From contig NZ_SJPI01000003.1 of assembly GCF_007859865.1 (NCBI RefSeq), positions 124,001 to 188,000 on the forward strand: a stretch of DNA of 64,000 bases, read 5' to 3'. The position numbers and the translations under genes were made by a program. The DNA is from Rubripirellula amarantea. GTDB lineage: Bacteria; Planctomycetota; Planctomycetia; Pirellulales; Pirellulaceae. Below, piece after piece: positions 33,901-42,480 of the stretch (position 1 is its first letter; each line of letters starts with the position of its first letter). Under the pieces are notes generated by a model, which made no database searches, had not been told where the DNA came from, and saw only the letters and a list, made by a program, of their open reading frames with translations.

Positions 33901-35814
33901 CTACTTGCGGACGACAATCAGCCAATCTTGGTCCTTGTCCGACGGTGGATCACCAAGTGAAACCGATTGGCCGCCATCAACGGATTTGACCGACGATGTC
34001 ACAAGATCGCCGCCCGACCTTGGATTGAACCAGTGAACTTGAAAGCTTCCTTTGACCTCTGATAAGTCAAGCGAAGTGCTTCCCCCTTGGGGCAAGTACA
34101 CGAGGTAAACTTCACCGTCTTTGGCGAAGCAGTACTTCGAATTATTGTGAGCCGAGTTGCCAATGCTGGCGTCCGCGTTTTTCATTTCCCAGAATGGAAT
34201 CTGGTTGTCGGAAAAAAACTGCAACGCGATTCGACAATAATCCCAAGACTGATCGCGACTGCGCCAGTCTTCGCAAACGAGGTCATTCTGCGGCAATTGG
34301 TACCCGAAGTAATATTCAACGCCCGCCCCGCCGGCCATCAAATTCCCCCACAACGTCGCCTTGCGAACGTCGTCGGTGGTATGCACTGACTTGCCGTCGT
34401 TCTTCGTACCTTCGTAGCCATCGTACCCAAGGTCCGGCGGGACACCGGTGTCAGCACCGCCTTGTTCGTCGTTGGCAACCACCCAAGGTCGGCCCGCGCG
34501 ATCCGACTCGGTGACCCAACGTAGGGTCCATTTGTGCGATTCTCGCCACGAGTTCTGGCAAGAGACACCGGACAAGCGGGACTTATCGCCAAGCAACTTC
34601 GTATAGACTTTTTCCTGGTCCTGAGGATACGTGTGCAGAACGACATGGTGTTGATAGGGATCAATTGAACGGATGTAGTCGATCATCGCGTTGACTTCGT
34701 CCGGCGTCTGGGTGTTCTCTTCGCCAACATTCCAGTTCAAAGCGAGAGCGTGACCGTAGCGGGCGATCAGTTCACGGCAATACAACATTCTTTCGGGACC
34801 AAGCTTTCCACCATCGAGTGAGGTGGGAACTTGAACTGACTTACGTTCAGGACCGTTTCGGTGATCGTCAATTTCCGTTTCTTGCAACTTGAAGTGCAAG
34901 TAGAGACCAAGAGAATTGCCGTGGTCGAAAACCATCCCCCATTGGTCAAGCTTGGAACAGTCGTAGTGCAATTTGTCATTCCGCTCAACAAACGGCCAGA
35001 CGTTGTCCCCGTCGCCTCCCGCGTTGTATGAAAGAAAAGAAAAGGCATTCAGTCCTTTGTCGGCCAAGTAATTCAATCCACCAATGAGTCCTTTGCCGTT
35101 CCCATCCTTCCACGTTGGATCGCCAGCCTTCCAATCTTGGACGTGAGCCTTCCAAGTCTTCAGCGGTACTTGCTTCGCTTTTCCTGCATGGGTGTTGTCG
35201 AAGTCGGTGTAACCCAACAATGTCTCTGGTGCATCCGGCCCTGCCTTTAAGAAGTACTCTTTCGTTCCAGCGAATTGGAGGTGGTGCTTGCCAACGTATT
35301 GAAGCCGCCCTTTCGAGCGAAAATCGCGACCTGACTTGTCAGTTTCCGTGACCTCAAAACTTCCGGCGATCCCATCGAAAGGCTTCAGAGCTTCGCCGCC
35401 ACCTTTGATCGCTGCCGCATCACCTTTTTTGAACGAAACTTTGTAGGTCCACTTGCCGGACTTATCCGGTGACAAGTGAGCACGCCATGTGGTTCCTTCG
35501 TCCGCACTTGTGTTGGCGGCGTTGCCGTCAGCGGCAAAATAGCCGGGCACGTTGTACTCTGGCATTCCGCTTTCATGTCGGAACGTGACATTCATCGCGA
35601 GGTCAGTGAACGGATTCGGCATGCTGTCCTTCTCGCGAGCAAACGGCCCGTCAATCGACAGGGTTACTTTGTGCCACTGTTTCAGTTCGCCAGATATTTC
35701 AGCCTCGCCGTTGCCATCGGTTGCCGCAAATGAAGTGGTTGCGACGCTAAGCCAAAACACTGAAAGTGCAAAACAGCGGCCGATCCACATTAAAGGAATG
35801 GTTCTAGTTTTCAT
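33901..35814 (-). CDS. secreted glycoside hydrolase-like protein (DUF5060/DUF4038 type)
   Basis: A 637-aa exported protein. A signal peptide (ALSVFWLSVATTSFAA) precedes an N-terminal beta-domain of DUF5060 type (VTLSIDGPFAREKD, WRAHLSPDKSGKWTYKVSF). A TIM-barrel part follows (GYTDFDNTHAGK, LNAFSFLSYNAGGDGDNVWPF, YGHALALNWNVGEENTQ with a likely catalytic Glu, PWVVANDEQGGAD). A C-terminal beta-domain closes it (YLVYLPQGGSTSLDLS, VHWFNPRSGG). Relatives act on plant or algal polysaccharide side chains, but the substrate is not readable. It lies next to the sugar-acid operon, separated from it by a tandem repeat, and may feed the same carbon route. Confidence 0.82.
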   Translation of the reverse strand: MKTRTIPLMWIGRCFALSVFWLSVATTSFAATDGNGEAEISGELKQWHKVTLSIDGPFAREKDSMPNPFTDLAMNVTFRHESGMPEYNVPGYFAADGNAANTSADEGTTWRAHLSPDKSGKWTYKVSFKKGDAAAIKGGGEALKPFDGIAGSFEVTETDKSGRDFRSKGRLQYVGKHHLQFAGTKEYFLKAGPDAPETLLGYTDFDNTHAGKAKQVPLKTWKAHVQDWKAGDPTWKDGNGKGLIGGLNYLADKGLNAFSFLSYNAGGDGDNVWPFVERNDKLHYDCSKLDQWGMVFDHGNSLGLYLHFKLQETEIDDHRNGPERKSVQVPTSLDGGKLGPERMLYCRELIARYGHALALNWNVGEENTQTPDEVNAMIDYIRSIDPYQHHVVLHTYPQDQEKVYTKLLGDKSRLSGVSCQNSWRESHKWTLRWVTESDRAGRPWVVANDEQGGADTGVPPDLGYDGYEGTKNDGKSVHTTDDVRKATLWGNLMAGGAGVEYYFGYQLPQNDLVCEDWRSRDQSWDYCRIALQFFSDNQIPFWEMKNADASIGNSAHNNSKYCFAKDGEVYLVYLPQGGSTSLDLSEVKGSFQVHWFNPRSGGDLVTSSVKSVDGGQSVSLGDPPSDKDQDWLIVVRK

Positions 35815-35866
35815 GGGACGAGTCTCTTTGGAAATCGTTGCTTGTTAAGTAGAGAAATGAAGCGAC

Positions 35867-35930
35867 CGAACGACGTTACCGAACGACGTTACCGAACGAC
35901 GTTACCGAGCGAAGTTACCGAGCGACGCCG
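35867..35930. repeat. 13-bp tandem repeat carrying the stop codon of the upstream gene
   Basis: Three identical copies of CGAACGACGTTAC (35867-35905) are followed by diverged copies CGAGCGAAGTTAC and CGAGCGACGCCG. On the minus strand, the last codons and the TAA stop of the tartrate-dehydrogenase-like gene lie in the diverged copies. The unit, with its in-register TAA, is repeated downstream of the stop. Confidence 0.85.
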
Positions 35931-37024
35931 GCGTTGCGATGAATTGCGTCCGTCACTGCATCCGAGATGGCTGACGTCGAGGTGTTTCCGCCCTGATCAG
36001 CGGTGCGTAGGTGGCCATCTTTCAGCAAACCGGCGACAGCGGATTCAATCGCCGCCCCAGCGCTGATCGCGTCAGCATCGTCATAGCGAGTGCCCAACCA
36101 ATCGAGCATCATGCTTGCTGATAGAATGGTTGCGATTGGATTGGCAACATTCTTTCCGGTTAACTGGGGTGCCGTTCCGTGCGAAGGTTGAAAAAGAGCG
36201 TGGTTGTCACCAATCTCGGCGGAGGGCGCCATGCCCAACCCACCAACGATCGCGGCACCCAAATCGGAAAGAATATCGCCGAACTGATTCTCCATCACCA
36301 AGACATCCCAATCGCTTGGCGAAGTGACCATGTATAAGCTCATCGCATCGACGTAGGTCGCGTCAGCCTCGATATCGGGATAGCGATGGGCGATGTCAAA
36401 GAATACTTTTCGGAAGAATGCAAAACTTCGAAAGACATTCGCTTTGTCCACGCAAGTCACCCGTCGTTTTCCATCGATGGGTCGTCCTTTGCGGCGTTGC
36501 GAAAGTTGAAACGCGTAGTCGACGACTCGTTCAGTCCCCTCTCGCGTGATCACGATAGTATCGGTGGCAACGTGGTCATTCAAAATGCAGCCACCGCCAA
36601 ACGACGCAAACAAACCTTCTAAGTTCTCTCGCAAGATCACCATGTCGATGCCTGCGCCGGCGGTGTTCAATGGCGACGGTACTCCCGGGTAAAGCTTTAC
36701 GGGACGAACTGCCGCATAAAGCCCTAACGCGCGACGCAACCCCATCATCATGTCGGGTTGGACTTCGGTTCCATCTGGCTTACGAACGTCGGGCAAGCCA
36801 ATCGCAGCTAACAAAACCGCGTCGGCATCAAGACAATCCTTCAACACTTCGTCCGGAATAGCCACTCCATGTTTTCGGTAGTGCTCGGCACCAGCCTCGT
36901 GGCGGTTGATCTTCAGCGAGATTCCGCAGCAAGACTGCACCGCATCCAAAACGGGCATGGTTGCGTCGAGACACTCGGGGCCGATGCCATCACCGGGAAG
37001 GGCAGCGATGTGATAAGTCTTCAC
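35915..37024 (-). CDS. tartrate/malate/isopropylmalate dehydrogenase family enzyme
   Basis: NAD-dependent beta-decarboxylating dehydrogenase of 369 aa. It has IAALPGDGIGPE at the start, YAAVRPVKLYPGVPSPL (typical of tartrate/D-malate dehydrogenases), RENLEGLF in the substrate loop, the metal site DAMSLYMV and the signature NQFGDILSDLGAAIVGGLG. It is not an obvious LeuB, as no other leucine gene is near. The GTG at 37024 overlaps the stop of the upstream ABM gene by 4 bp. It is the last gene of the sugar-acid operon and probably oxidises a hydroxy-dicarboxylate or tetronate. The exact substrate is inference. Confidence 0.87.
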   Translation of the reverse strand: MKTYHIAALPGDGIGPECLDATMPVLDAVQSCCGISLKINRHEAGAEHYRKHGVAIPDEVLKDCLDADAVLLAAIGLPDVRKPDGTEVQPDMMMGLRRALGLYAAVRPVKLYPGVPSPLNTAGAGIDMVILRENLEGLFASFGGGCILNDHVATDTIVITREGTERVVDYAFQLSQRRKGRPIDGKRRVTCVDKANVFRSFAFFRKVFFDIAHRYPDIEADATYVDAMSLYMVTSPSDWDVLVMENQFGDILSDLGAAIVGGLGMAPSAEIGDNHALFQPSHGTAPQLTGKNVANPIATILSASMMLDWLGTRYDDADAISAGAAIESAVAGLLKDGHLRTADQGGNTSTSAISDAVTDAIHRNAGVAR

Positions 37025-37329
37025 GAAGGGTTCTCCAAGAGATTCAAACGGTTGATTTGTTTCGCAGCAATCCATGGGGCAACGGCCCGGTCGTAGTCTG
37101 CAAAGTGAGGTGTGGTTTTGTGAGCGTCGAATGCGGCAGCGTCGGAATACGTTTCATACAAAAAGAATGTTGTCGGATCGTCTTCGCTCGTAAGCACGTC
37201 AAACTGACAGCAGTCCTCTTCAAGCCGCAGCGAGTCGCTGGCTTGTTGGAAAATTCGATCGCGAAAGTTGTCCACGAACTCCGGCTTGATTTGAAAGGTG
37301 ACCGCGATGGCAAAGGTGGGTTTCTTCAT
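37021..37329 (-). CDS. ABM-fold (YgiN-like) small protein
   Basis: A 102-aa dimeric alpha/beta-barrel protein of the antibiotic biosynthesis monooxygenase family: FAIAVTFQIKPEFVDNFRDRI, then CCQFDVLTSEDDPTTFFLYETY, then FDAHKTTPHFADY. The family includes quinol monooxygenases, but related small barrels also act as sugar epimerases or mutarotases. It overlaps the dehydrogenase gene by 4 bp and follows the aldolase gene by 28 bp. Inside a four-carbon acid operon that lacks a visible isomerase, an isomerase or mutarotase role is possible, but no catalytic residue proves it. Confidence 0.82.
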   Translation of the reverse strand: MKKPTFAIAVTFQIKPEFVDNFRDRIFQQASDSLRLEEDCCQFDVLTSEDDPTTFFLYETYSDAAAFDAHKTTPHFADYDRAVAPWIAAKQINRLNLLENPS

Positions 37330-37357
37330 CGTGCTCGCTATTGAGGTTGGTGGATGG

Positions 37358-37990
37358 CTAGGAAGGAAATCTGGCGTGCAAATCCGAAACTTGATCGACG
37401 TCCAAGAATCGCGTCGGCAATTCTCGCAACATCAGGTAAAGCTTTGCGGTCTCTTCAAGTTCTTCAACCGCGTAGACCGCACTGTCCAAGTCACGACCAC
37501 CGATCACGGGACCATGGTTGGCCAGCAGTGCGCCGCGCGCCGACTTGACGGATTGTTCAACGGCGTCGGCCAATTGCATATCACCAGGCGCAAAGTAAGG
37601 CACCAAGGGCAAGCGTCCCACTCGCATCACGAAGTAGGCAGTGATCGGCGGCAAAACGTTTTCGGGATCAAGATCACTCAAACAGCTCACCGCGACGGAC
37701 CACGTCGAATGCAAATGCACGATCGCTTGTTCCGATGAACGCGAGCGATAGTACGCACCGTGAAGGAACGCCTCTTTGGATGGTGGTTTGCCACTAATGA
37801 GATTGCCCGCGGAATCGAGTCGCGAAATCTCATCCGGATCCAGCCTTCCTAAACAACAATTGGTCGGTGTGATCAGCATTCCATCAGGCAATCGTTGGCT
37901 GATATTGCCAGAACTTCCTGAGGTGAGTCCACGATCAAAAAGCGATCGCCCATGCTCAGCCATCTTTTCTCGTAGCTCTCGTTCACTCAT
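37358..37990 (-). CDS. otnC: class II aldolase / 3-oxo-tetronate 4-phosphate decarboxylase-like (OtnC family)
   Basis: A 210-aa metal-dependent aldolase of the AraD/FucA family. Visible sites are GLTSGSSGNISQRL, KEAFLHGAYY, the metal-binding VHLHSTW (two His) and LLANHGPVIGG (third His). OtnC-type members decarboxylate 3-oxo-tetronate 4-phosphate to dihydroxyacetone phosphate, working with DUF1537 kinases. The kinase gene lies directly upstream here and the two overlap by 4 bp when the ATG at 37990 is used. This coupling strongly supports the OtnC role over fuculose- or ribulose-phosphate aldolase. Confidence 0.86.
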   Translation of the reverse strand: MSERELREKMAEHGRSLFDRGLTSGSSGNISQRLPDGMLITPTNCCLGRLDPDEISRLDSAGNLISGKPPSKEAFLHGAYYRSRSSEQAIVHLHSTWSVAVSCLSDLDPENVLPPITAYFVMRVGRLPLVPYFAPGDMQLADAVEQSVKSARGALLANHGPVIGGRDLDSAVYAVEELEETAKLYLMLRELPTRFLDVDQVSDLHARFPS

Positions 37991-39297
37991 GGCTCGCACT
38001 CCAAAGCATCAAAGAAGAAACGCGGACCACCGAAGTTGCCGGACTTCAACGCCAACGACAACGGATGCCCGCCCTGGGACAAGCCGATCGCTTCGACCCA
38101 AGGGACACCCGGCGCTATCTCGCGGCCGATTCGAACCGCATCGATACCAAGTGAATTAATGACTGCACCGGAGGTTTCGCCACCAGCAACTACGATCCGC
38201 CCTACGCCGCGTTCGACCAACCCTTTCGCGATCAATGCGAAGATCTGTTCCACACGATTGGCAGCTTCCTGATCGCCCCACCGTCGACGTGCCGCTTCGA
38301 CGACTTCGGTGTTTGCACCAGAACTGATCAAGATCAACTTTTCCGATTCGTCCGACTGGTGCCACTGTTGGTCACACCAATCCAGGGCTAAAGAGGCGGA
38401 ATCGTCGATGCTAGTTAACGAAAGGTCGACGTTCATGACGGGGAACGTTGCCGCAAACTCTGAAATCTGGTTTCGCGTCGCATCCGAACAACTGCCCGCC
38501 AAGACAACCGATCGAGTCTGTGAATTTGCTGCCTTGGCCGTGCTTTGCTCCGCAGCATCGCTCCCTAAGTTATCCGCACAATCTTCGTTCGTCTCAGCTT
38601 CGATTGAACGTCTGCTCTGATTCGGCAGCAACGCTTCAGCCCAATATCGCGCGATGGCCGATCCGCCCGTCAGCAACCGATGTTCGCGTGAAAATTCCGC
38701 TACACGTTTCAAGTCGTCCTCATTGATTGAGTCTGCAATCAGGTGACATCCGGACTCATCACGTTGAGGATTTCCTAGCGAAAGCCTTTCCACTTTGCGT
38801 TTCGACTGGGCCTGCAAGACGCGAACGAGATCGCTGTCTGTCATTGGGTTCAGGGGATGATTGCGCATCGAACTTTCATGCAATGGCACACCGCCCACAA
38901 ACAAGTGCCCGCAATAAACCGTGCGTCCGTTTTCCGGAAACGCCGGGCAAAAAATGACCTGTGAGGCGTCCAATTCGTCGGCCAATGCATCTGCTACCGG
39001 GCCGATGTTTCCAGCCGGAGTGGAATCGAACGTCGAACAGTACTTGAAGAAGTAGCGTTGCGTTTCGATCGATCGTAAAAACCGCAAAGCATCAAATGAC
39101 ATCGACACGGCTTCATCAGCGGGGATCGAGCGTGATTTCAGGGAAACCACCACCGCATCGGCATCGCCATATTTAGCGTTCGCATCCGGCGTCCCGAAAC
39201 ATTGTATCACTCGCAAACCGGCGCGAACGAGCATCGAGGACAAATCCGTTGCCCCGGTGTAGTCGTCAGCAATGCATCCCAGTAACGGACCACTCAT
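37987..39297 (-). CDS. otnK: four-carbon acid sugar kinase (DUF1537, OtnK family)
   Basis: A 436-aa kinase of the DUF1537 family, which phosphorylates tetronates or 3-oxo-tetronates at C4. The N-terminal substrate domain has GCIADDYTGATDLSS, then FFKYCSTFDSTPAGNIGPV and VIFCPAFPENGRTVY. The C-terminal nucleotide domain has the signature VVAGGETSGAVINSLG followed by GREIAPGVPWVEA. A stretch near residues 240-265 is Ala/Glu/Ser rich and may be a loop insertion. It overlaps both the upstream fusion gene and the downstream aldolase gene by 4 bp. Confidence 0.9.
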   Translation of the reverse strand: MSGPLLGCIADDYTGATDLSSMLVRAGLRVIQCFGTPDANAKYGDADAVVVSLKSRSIPADEAVSMSFDALRFLRSIETQRYFFKYCSTFDSTPAGNIGPVADALADELDASQVIFCPAFPENGRTVYCGHLFVGGVPLHESSMRNHPLNPMTDSDLVRVLQAQSKRKVERLSLGNPQRDESGCHLIADSINEDDLKRVAEFSREHRLLTGGSAIARYWAEALLPNQSRRSIEAETNEDCADNLGSDAAEQSTAKAANSQTRSVVLAGSCSDATRNQISEFAATFPVMNVDLSLTSIDDSASLALDWCDQQWHQSDESEKLILISSGANTEVVEAARRRWGDQEAANRVEQIFALIAKGLVERGVGRIVVAGGETSGAVINSLGIDAVRIGREIAPGVPWVEAIGLSQGGHPLSLALKSGNFGGPRFFFDALECEP

Positions 39298-41036
39298 GAT
39301 TTCACCTCGTGGCTATTAGCGAAACGTGAGGGCGAATACTCGATTGCGATTGCACGAACGGGGCAACCATCGCCACCTAGAATACGCAGCGGCAAAGCGA
39401 TGAACTCGACCACCGGCTGAGTCAACTCATTTAGATTCGCCAGTCCTTCGACAATCAAGACACCACCGCGAAAGAGAACTTGATGCACCTCAGTCAGCTC
39501 TTCGCGATTGTTCACGTCGGCAACCGAGGGTGGCTCTACGCCGATCATGGCAACTTGTTTTTCAACCAACCAATGAGCGAGCTCGATCGAAATTCGTGGT
39601 AGTGCGTCTCGATACTCTGGTGTTCCAAACTGTTCGTGCCAATCGGTCCGAAACAATAAGCGGTCTCCTGGGTAAACGTCCGCAAGAGCCTGGGTAACGT
39701 CATCGACCGAAATCGCGTGTCGCGGTTGCGTGCCGGCTAGGTTTACCACTCGAGCCGAACCACAGCACACCGCCAACGTTTGTTGATCAAGCGTGTTGCC
39801 ATCCGTTAGGAAATGCCGCGGGGCGTCCATGTGAGTGCCCGCGTGGGAATACAGCGAAAGCGTTGTCGCGTTCCAACCTTCGACTTCAAGTCGCTTCGCG
39901 GTTGTGATCTCCACGCCGCTCATGTCGTTTGAAACCACCAGACTCAGATCAACAACTCGGCGCTGTGAATGCTCGGAATTGCGGGTCGGATTAGTCAACG
40001 AAACGGTCTGACCAAGCCGAGCCGATTCGTAAGCAGCTTCGACGACTTGCAACGTTTTGGTGTACTCAGCCGGTCGCGTCTCGCAGACCGCATTCCCATT
40101 GATGACTTCCAAGAAGTGTTCCTGGCACAACCGCACACAGTCACCTGCAAATCCAATCTTCGAGTGCTTGTAATCGTGAACGTAAGCGGATTCGCCCAAT
40201 GGTTTGACCGTGATTTTACCTGCGACGTCCAACCACAAACTTCCTTTATCGCTTTCGACGGTCATTTCGCCAAACGTGTAGCGAGGTTCGTCGGCAAGCG
40301 ATTCGTGATAGCGACTGGCATCCCAAGTCGCTTTCCCGCCATTGGCAAAACGAAAATGCAAAACGGCGGCGTCTTCACCCGCGATAACCGGATTGAATTG
40401 CTGCAGTTCGGCATCGCACTGAGCAATCTCACCGGCGAGAAACCGAAACGTGTCGACGAAATGCACGCCCGTTTCATGAACCAACAAGCGCGGCATGCTG
40501 CGAAAGTACGGTTGACGGCCAAGGTAGGCATCGTCGCCCCAACCGTCCCCCATCCGCGTTCGCATATGGATCGAATGAAGTTGGTGACCGATCACTCCGC
40601 TATCAAGCAATCGCTTGATCTCACGATGCCACGGTTGAAATCGAAAATTCTCGTGAACCATGAAGGGGACGCCGCTCTTTTCGGCAACGTCAAGAATTTT
40701 TTTCGCCTCGGCAAAGTTTTCTGCCACGGGTTTTTGGCAGATCATCGGAAGTCCGCGATCGAGCACCCGTTCGACGATGGGAAGCCTCGCGGCAGGTCCA
40801 GTCGCGAGATCAACGAAGTCGATGTCGGTTCGTTGCAGCGCGGCGCTAACATCAGTGCATATATCTGCGATGCCGTATTTCTCGGCAGCCTGCTTTGCTT
40901 TGGCCTCGTCTAGGTCACAGATGCAAACAATCGTCGCACCATTGATCCGCTTCCAAGCGTCCAGGTGAAAATCACTGAAGTAGCCTGCGCCGATCAGCAA
41001 ACCGCGTTTTTCTGCGTGGCTTTTTGCGTTCGTCAT
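39294..41036 (-). CDS. fusion: Gfo/Idh/MocA oxidoreductase + cyclase-family hydrolase
   Basis: A 580-aa protein with two enzymes. Residues 1-345 form a Gfo/Idh/MocA NAD(P)-dependent oxidoreductase (LLIGAGYFSDFHLDAWK Rossmann loop, CQKPVAENFAEAKKIL, GVIGHQLHSIHMRTR, ETGVHFVDTFRFL). Residues 362-575 form a cyclase/kynurenine-formamidase-like metal hydrolase with the motif HAGTHMDAPRHF near residue 410 and GVLIVEGLANLNEL near the end. A role as sugar-acid or lactone dehydrogenase plus lactonase/amidase is a reasonable reading. It overlaps its neighbours by 4 bp on both sides. I know of no characterised protein with this order. Confidence 0.88.
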   Translation of the reverse strand: MTNAKSHAEKRGLLIGAGYFSDFHLDAWKRINGATIVCICDLDEAKAKQAAEKYGIADICTDVSAALQRTDIDFVDLATGPAARLPIVERVLDRGLPMICQKPVAENFAEAKKILDVAEKSGVPFMVHENFRFQPWHREIKRLLDSGVIGHQLHSIHMRTRMGDGWGDDAYLGRQPYFRSMPRLLVHETGVHFVDTFRFLAGEIAQCDAELQQFNPVIAGEDAAVLHFRFANGGKATWDASRYHESLADEPRYTFGEMTVESDKGSLWLDVAGKITVKPLGESAYVHDYKHSKIGFAGDCVRLCQEHFLEVINGNAVCETRPAEYTKTLQVVEAAYESARLGQTVSLTNPTRNSEHSQRRVVDLSLVVSNDMSGVEITTAKRLEVEGWNATTLSLYSHAGTHMDAPRHFLTDGNTLDQQTLAVCCGSARVVNLAGTQPRHAISVDDVTQALADVYPGDRLLFRTDWHEQFGTPEYRDALPRISIELAHWLVEKQVAMIGVEPPSVADVNNREELTEVHQVLFRGGVLIVEGLANLNELTQPVVEFIALPLRILGGDGCPVRAIAIEYSPSRFANSHEVKS

Positions 41037-42310
41037 TGGCTCGCTCCTTCATCCTGCAAATCAAGCGACTTCGTTGGATCAGCCAACATCCACAAACCAA
41101 TCGCCAAGAAATTTAAGCCGGCGGCAACGTAAAAGTAGGGGAGTGGTGACCCCGTCCACTGCAACAGGTAGGGGAACGCCAAACTGGTGATGAACGAGCC
41201 AATGTTGCCAGCCATATTCATCGTGCCCGAGATAACGCCCGCACGTCGACGACCAACATCAACGCAGGTACTCCACGAAGGAGGCAACGTCATGTCAGCT
41301 CCAAAAATGCACAAGCTAAACCAAACCGACGATGACAGCGGAGTCGTTGCGTGGGAACTTCCCACGATCCCGATCGCCGCTAACGTGAAACCTATCATCG
41401 CGGGAATACGCCGCGAGAGTACCCAACGACCTGAGTTGTAGATTCGGTCAACCAGCCATCCGGATGTCCAGCAACCCAACGCTCCGCACATGAGTGGCAA
41501 CGCCGAGAATAATGCTGCTTCCATTCCCGACAAACCGTAGCGTTCTTTCAATTGTGGAAAGAACCATGTCAAAGCAAAGAAGAACACGAAGTTAGAAGCA
41601 AAATACTGGCCACATAGCGCCCACATCGTCCGCGAGGTAAAGACCGACCTGCTTGAAGTTGACTCCGCTGATGATTCGCTTTTGATTTCAGACAATTGCT
41701 GACGGGTCTTGAGGATGTGCTCACGTTCTTGGTCGCTAAGCCAGGGTGCATCCTTCGGATCATCGCGAAAGAAAGCGAACCAAATCGCGGACCAGACAAA
41801 GCCGATCACCATCAAGACCACAAAAGTTGCTCGCCAACCCCAGGATAGGATCAGCCATGAAATCAGCGGCAAGGTAAGTGCGGCACCAATTCTTGAACCC
41901 GAGAAATTTATTGCCTGGACCCGTCCGCGTTCGTTCATCGGAATCCATGAGTAAACCGCACGCGACATTCCCGGGAACGCGCCAGCCTCGCCGGCACCAA
42001 ACAAGAACCTCACCGCCAACATCGAGGCGTAGGAGTTCGCCGCGGCGGTCAATCCGGTGCACGACGACCACGCCACCACAATCAACGCCAGCACCCGGCG
42101 AGGCCCCAGACGGTCCGCGAGCCATCCGCCCGGGGTCTGCATCAGGGCATAGCCCAGAGCAAACGCACTGAAGACCCAACCGATTTGAGTCGGAGATAGC
42201 TGAAGATCAGCAGCCACCGAATCCTTCGCTACCGAGATACAAACGCGATCGACGTACAAAAGCACCGACAGCAGGAAAGTCGTGAGGACGATGAACCATC
42301 GCATGGGCAT
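41033..42310 (-). CDS. MFS transporter, anion:cation symporter type
   Basis: A 425-aa transporter with twelve predicted membrane segments. It starts MPMRWFIVLTTFLLSVLLYVDR and has the conserved loop GGWLADRLGPRRVL between helices 2 and 3, as in hexuronate, galactonate and glucarate permeases. The frame extends to 42424, but the extra residues do not look like a transporter N-terminus, so the ATG at 42310 was chosen. It is the first gene of the sugar-acid operon and overlaps the fusion gene by 4 bp. The substrate is probably the sugar acid degraded by the operon. Confidence 0.9.
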   Translation of the reverse strand: MPMRWFIVLTTFLLSVLLYVDRVCISVAKDSVAADLQLSPTQIGWVFSAFALGYALMQTPGGWLADRLGPRRVLALIVVAWSSCTGLTAAANSYASMLAVRFLFGAGEAGAFPGMSRAVYSWIPMNERGRVQAINFSGSRIGAALTLPLISWLILSWGWRATFVVLMVIGFVWSAIWFAFFRDDPKDAPWLSDQEREHILKTRQQLSEIKSESSAESTSSRSVFTSRTMWALCGQYFASNFVFFFALTWFFPQLKERYGLSGMEAALFSALPLMCGALGCWTSGWLVDRIYNSGRWVLSRRIPAMIGFTLAAIGIVGSSHATTPLSSSVWFSLCIFGADMTLPPSWSTCVDVGRRRAGVISGTMNMAGNIGSFITSLAFPYLLQWTGSPLPYFYVAAGLNFLAIGLWMLADPTKSLDLQDEGASQ

Positions 42311-42423
42311 GATACGCGTCTCAGCAATAAGGGTAGGGGCGCCGTTCGTGCCGACGTCGATGAACCAGGCAATATGGTGGCCGACAGATCCATCAAGCAC
42401 AATTGCATAATCTCGAATGATCA

Positions 42424-42438
42424 TTCAAATATACTGAA
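42424..42438. promoter_or_regulatory. candidate LysR-type operator
   Basis: TTCAAATATACTGAA is a dyad (TTCA-N7-TGAA) containing the T-N11-A pattern typical of LysR-family sites. It lies 43 bp upstream of the LysR start and about 114 bp upstream of the chosen transporter start, in the divergent region between them. The pattern is seen directly; the binding is inferred. Confidence 0.45.
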
Positions 42439-42480
42439 CAATGAAGAACACCCATCGATCGGTAACCTGAGACTATCAAC

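Noticed and set aside
39969-40913. A 314-codon plus-strand frame opposite the Gfo/Idh-cyclase fusion
   Set aside because: No domain or signal is visible, and the opposite strand has clear enzyme motifs.
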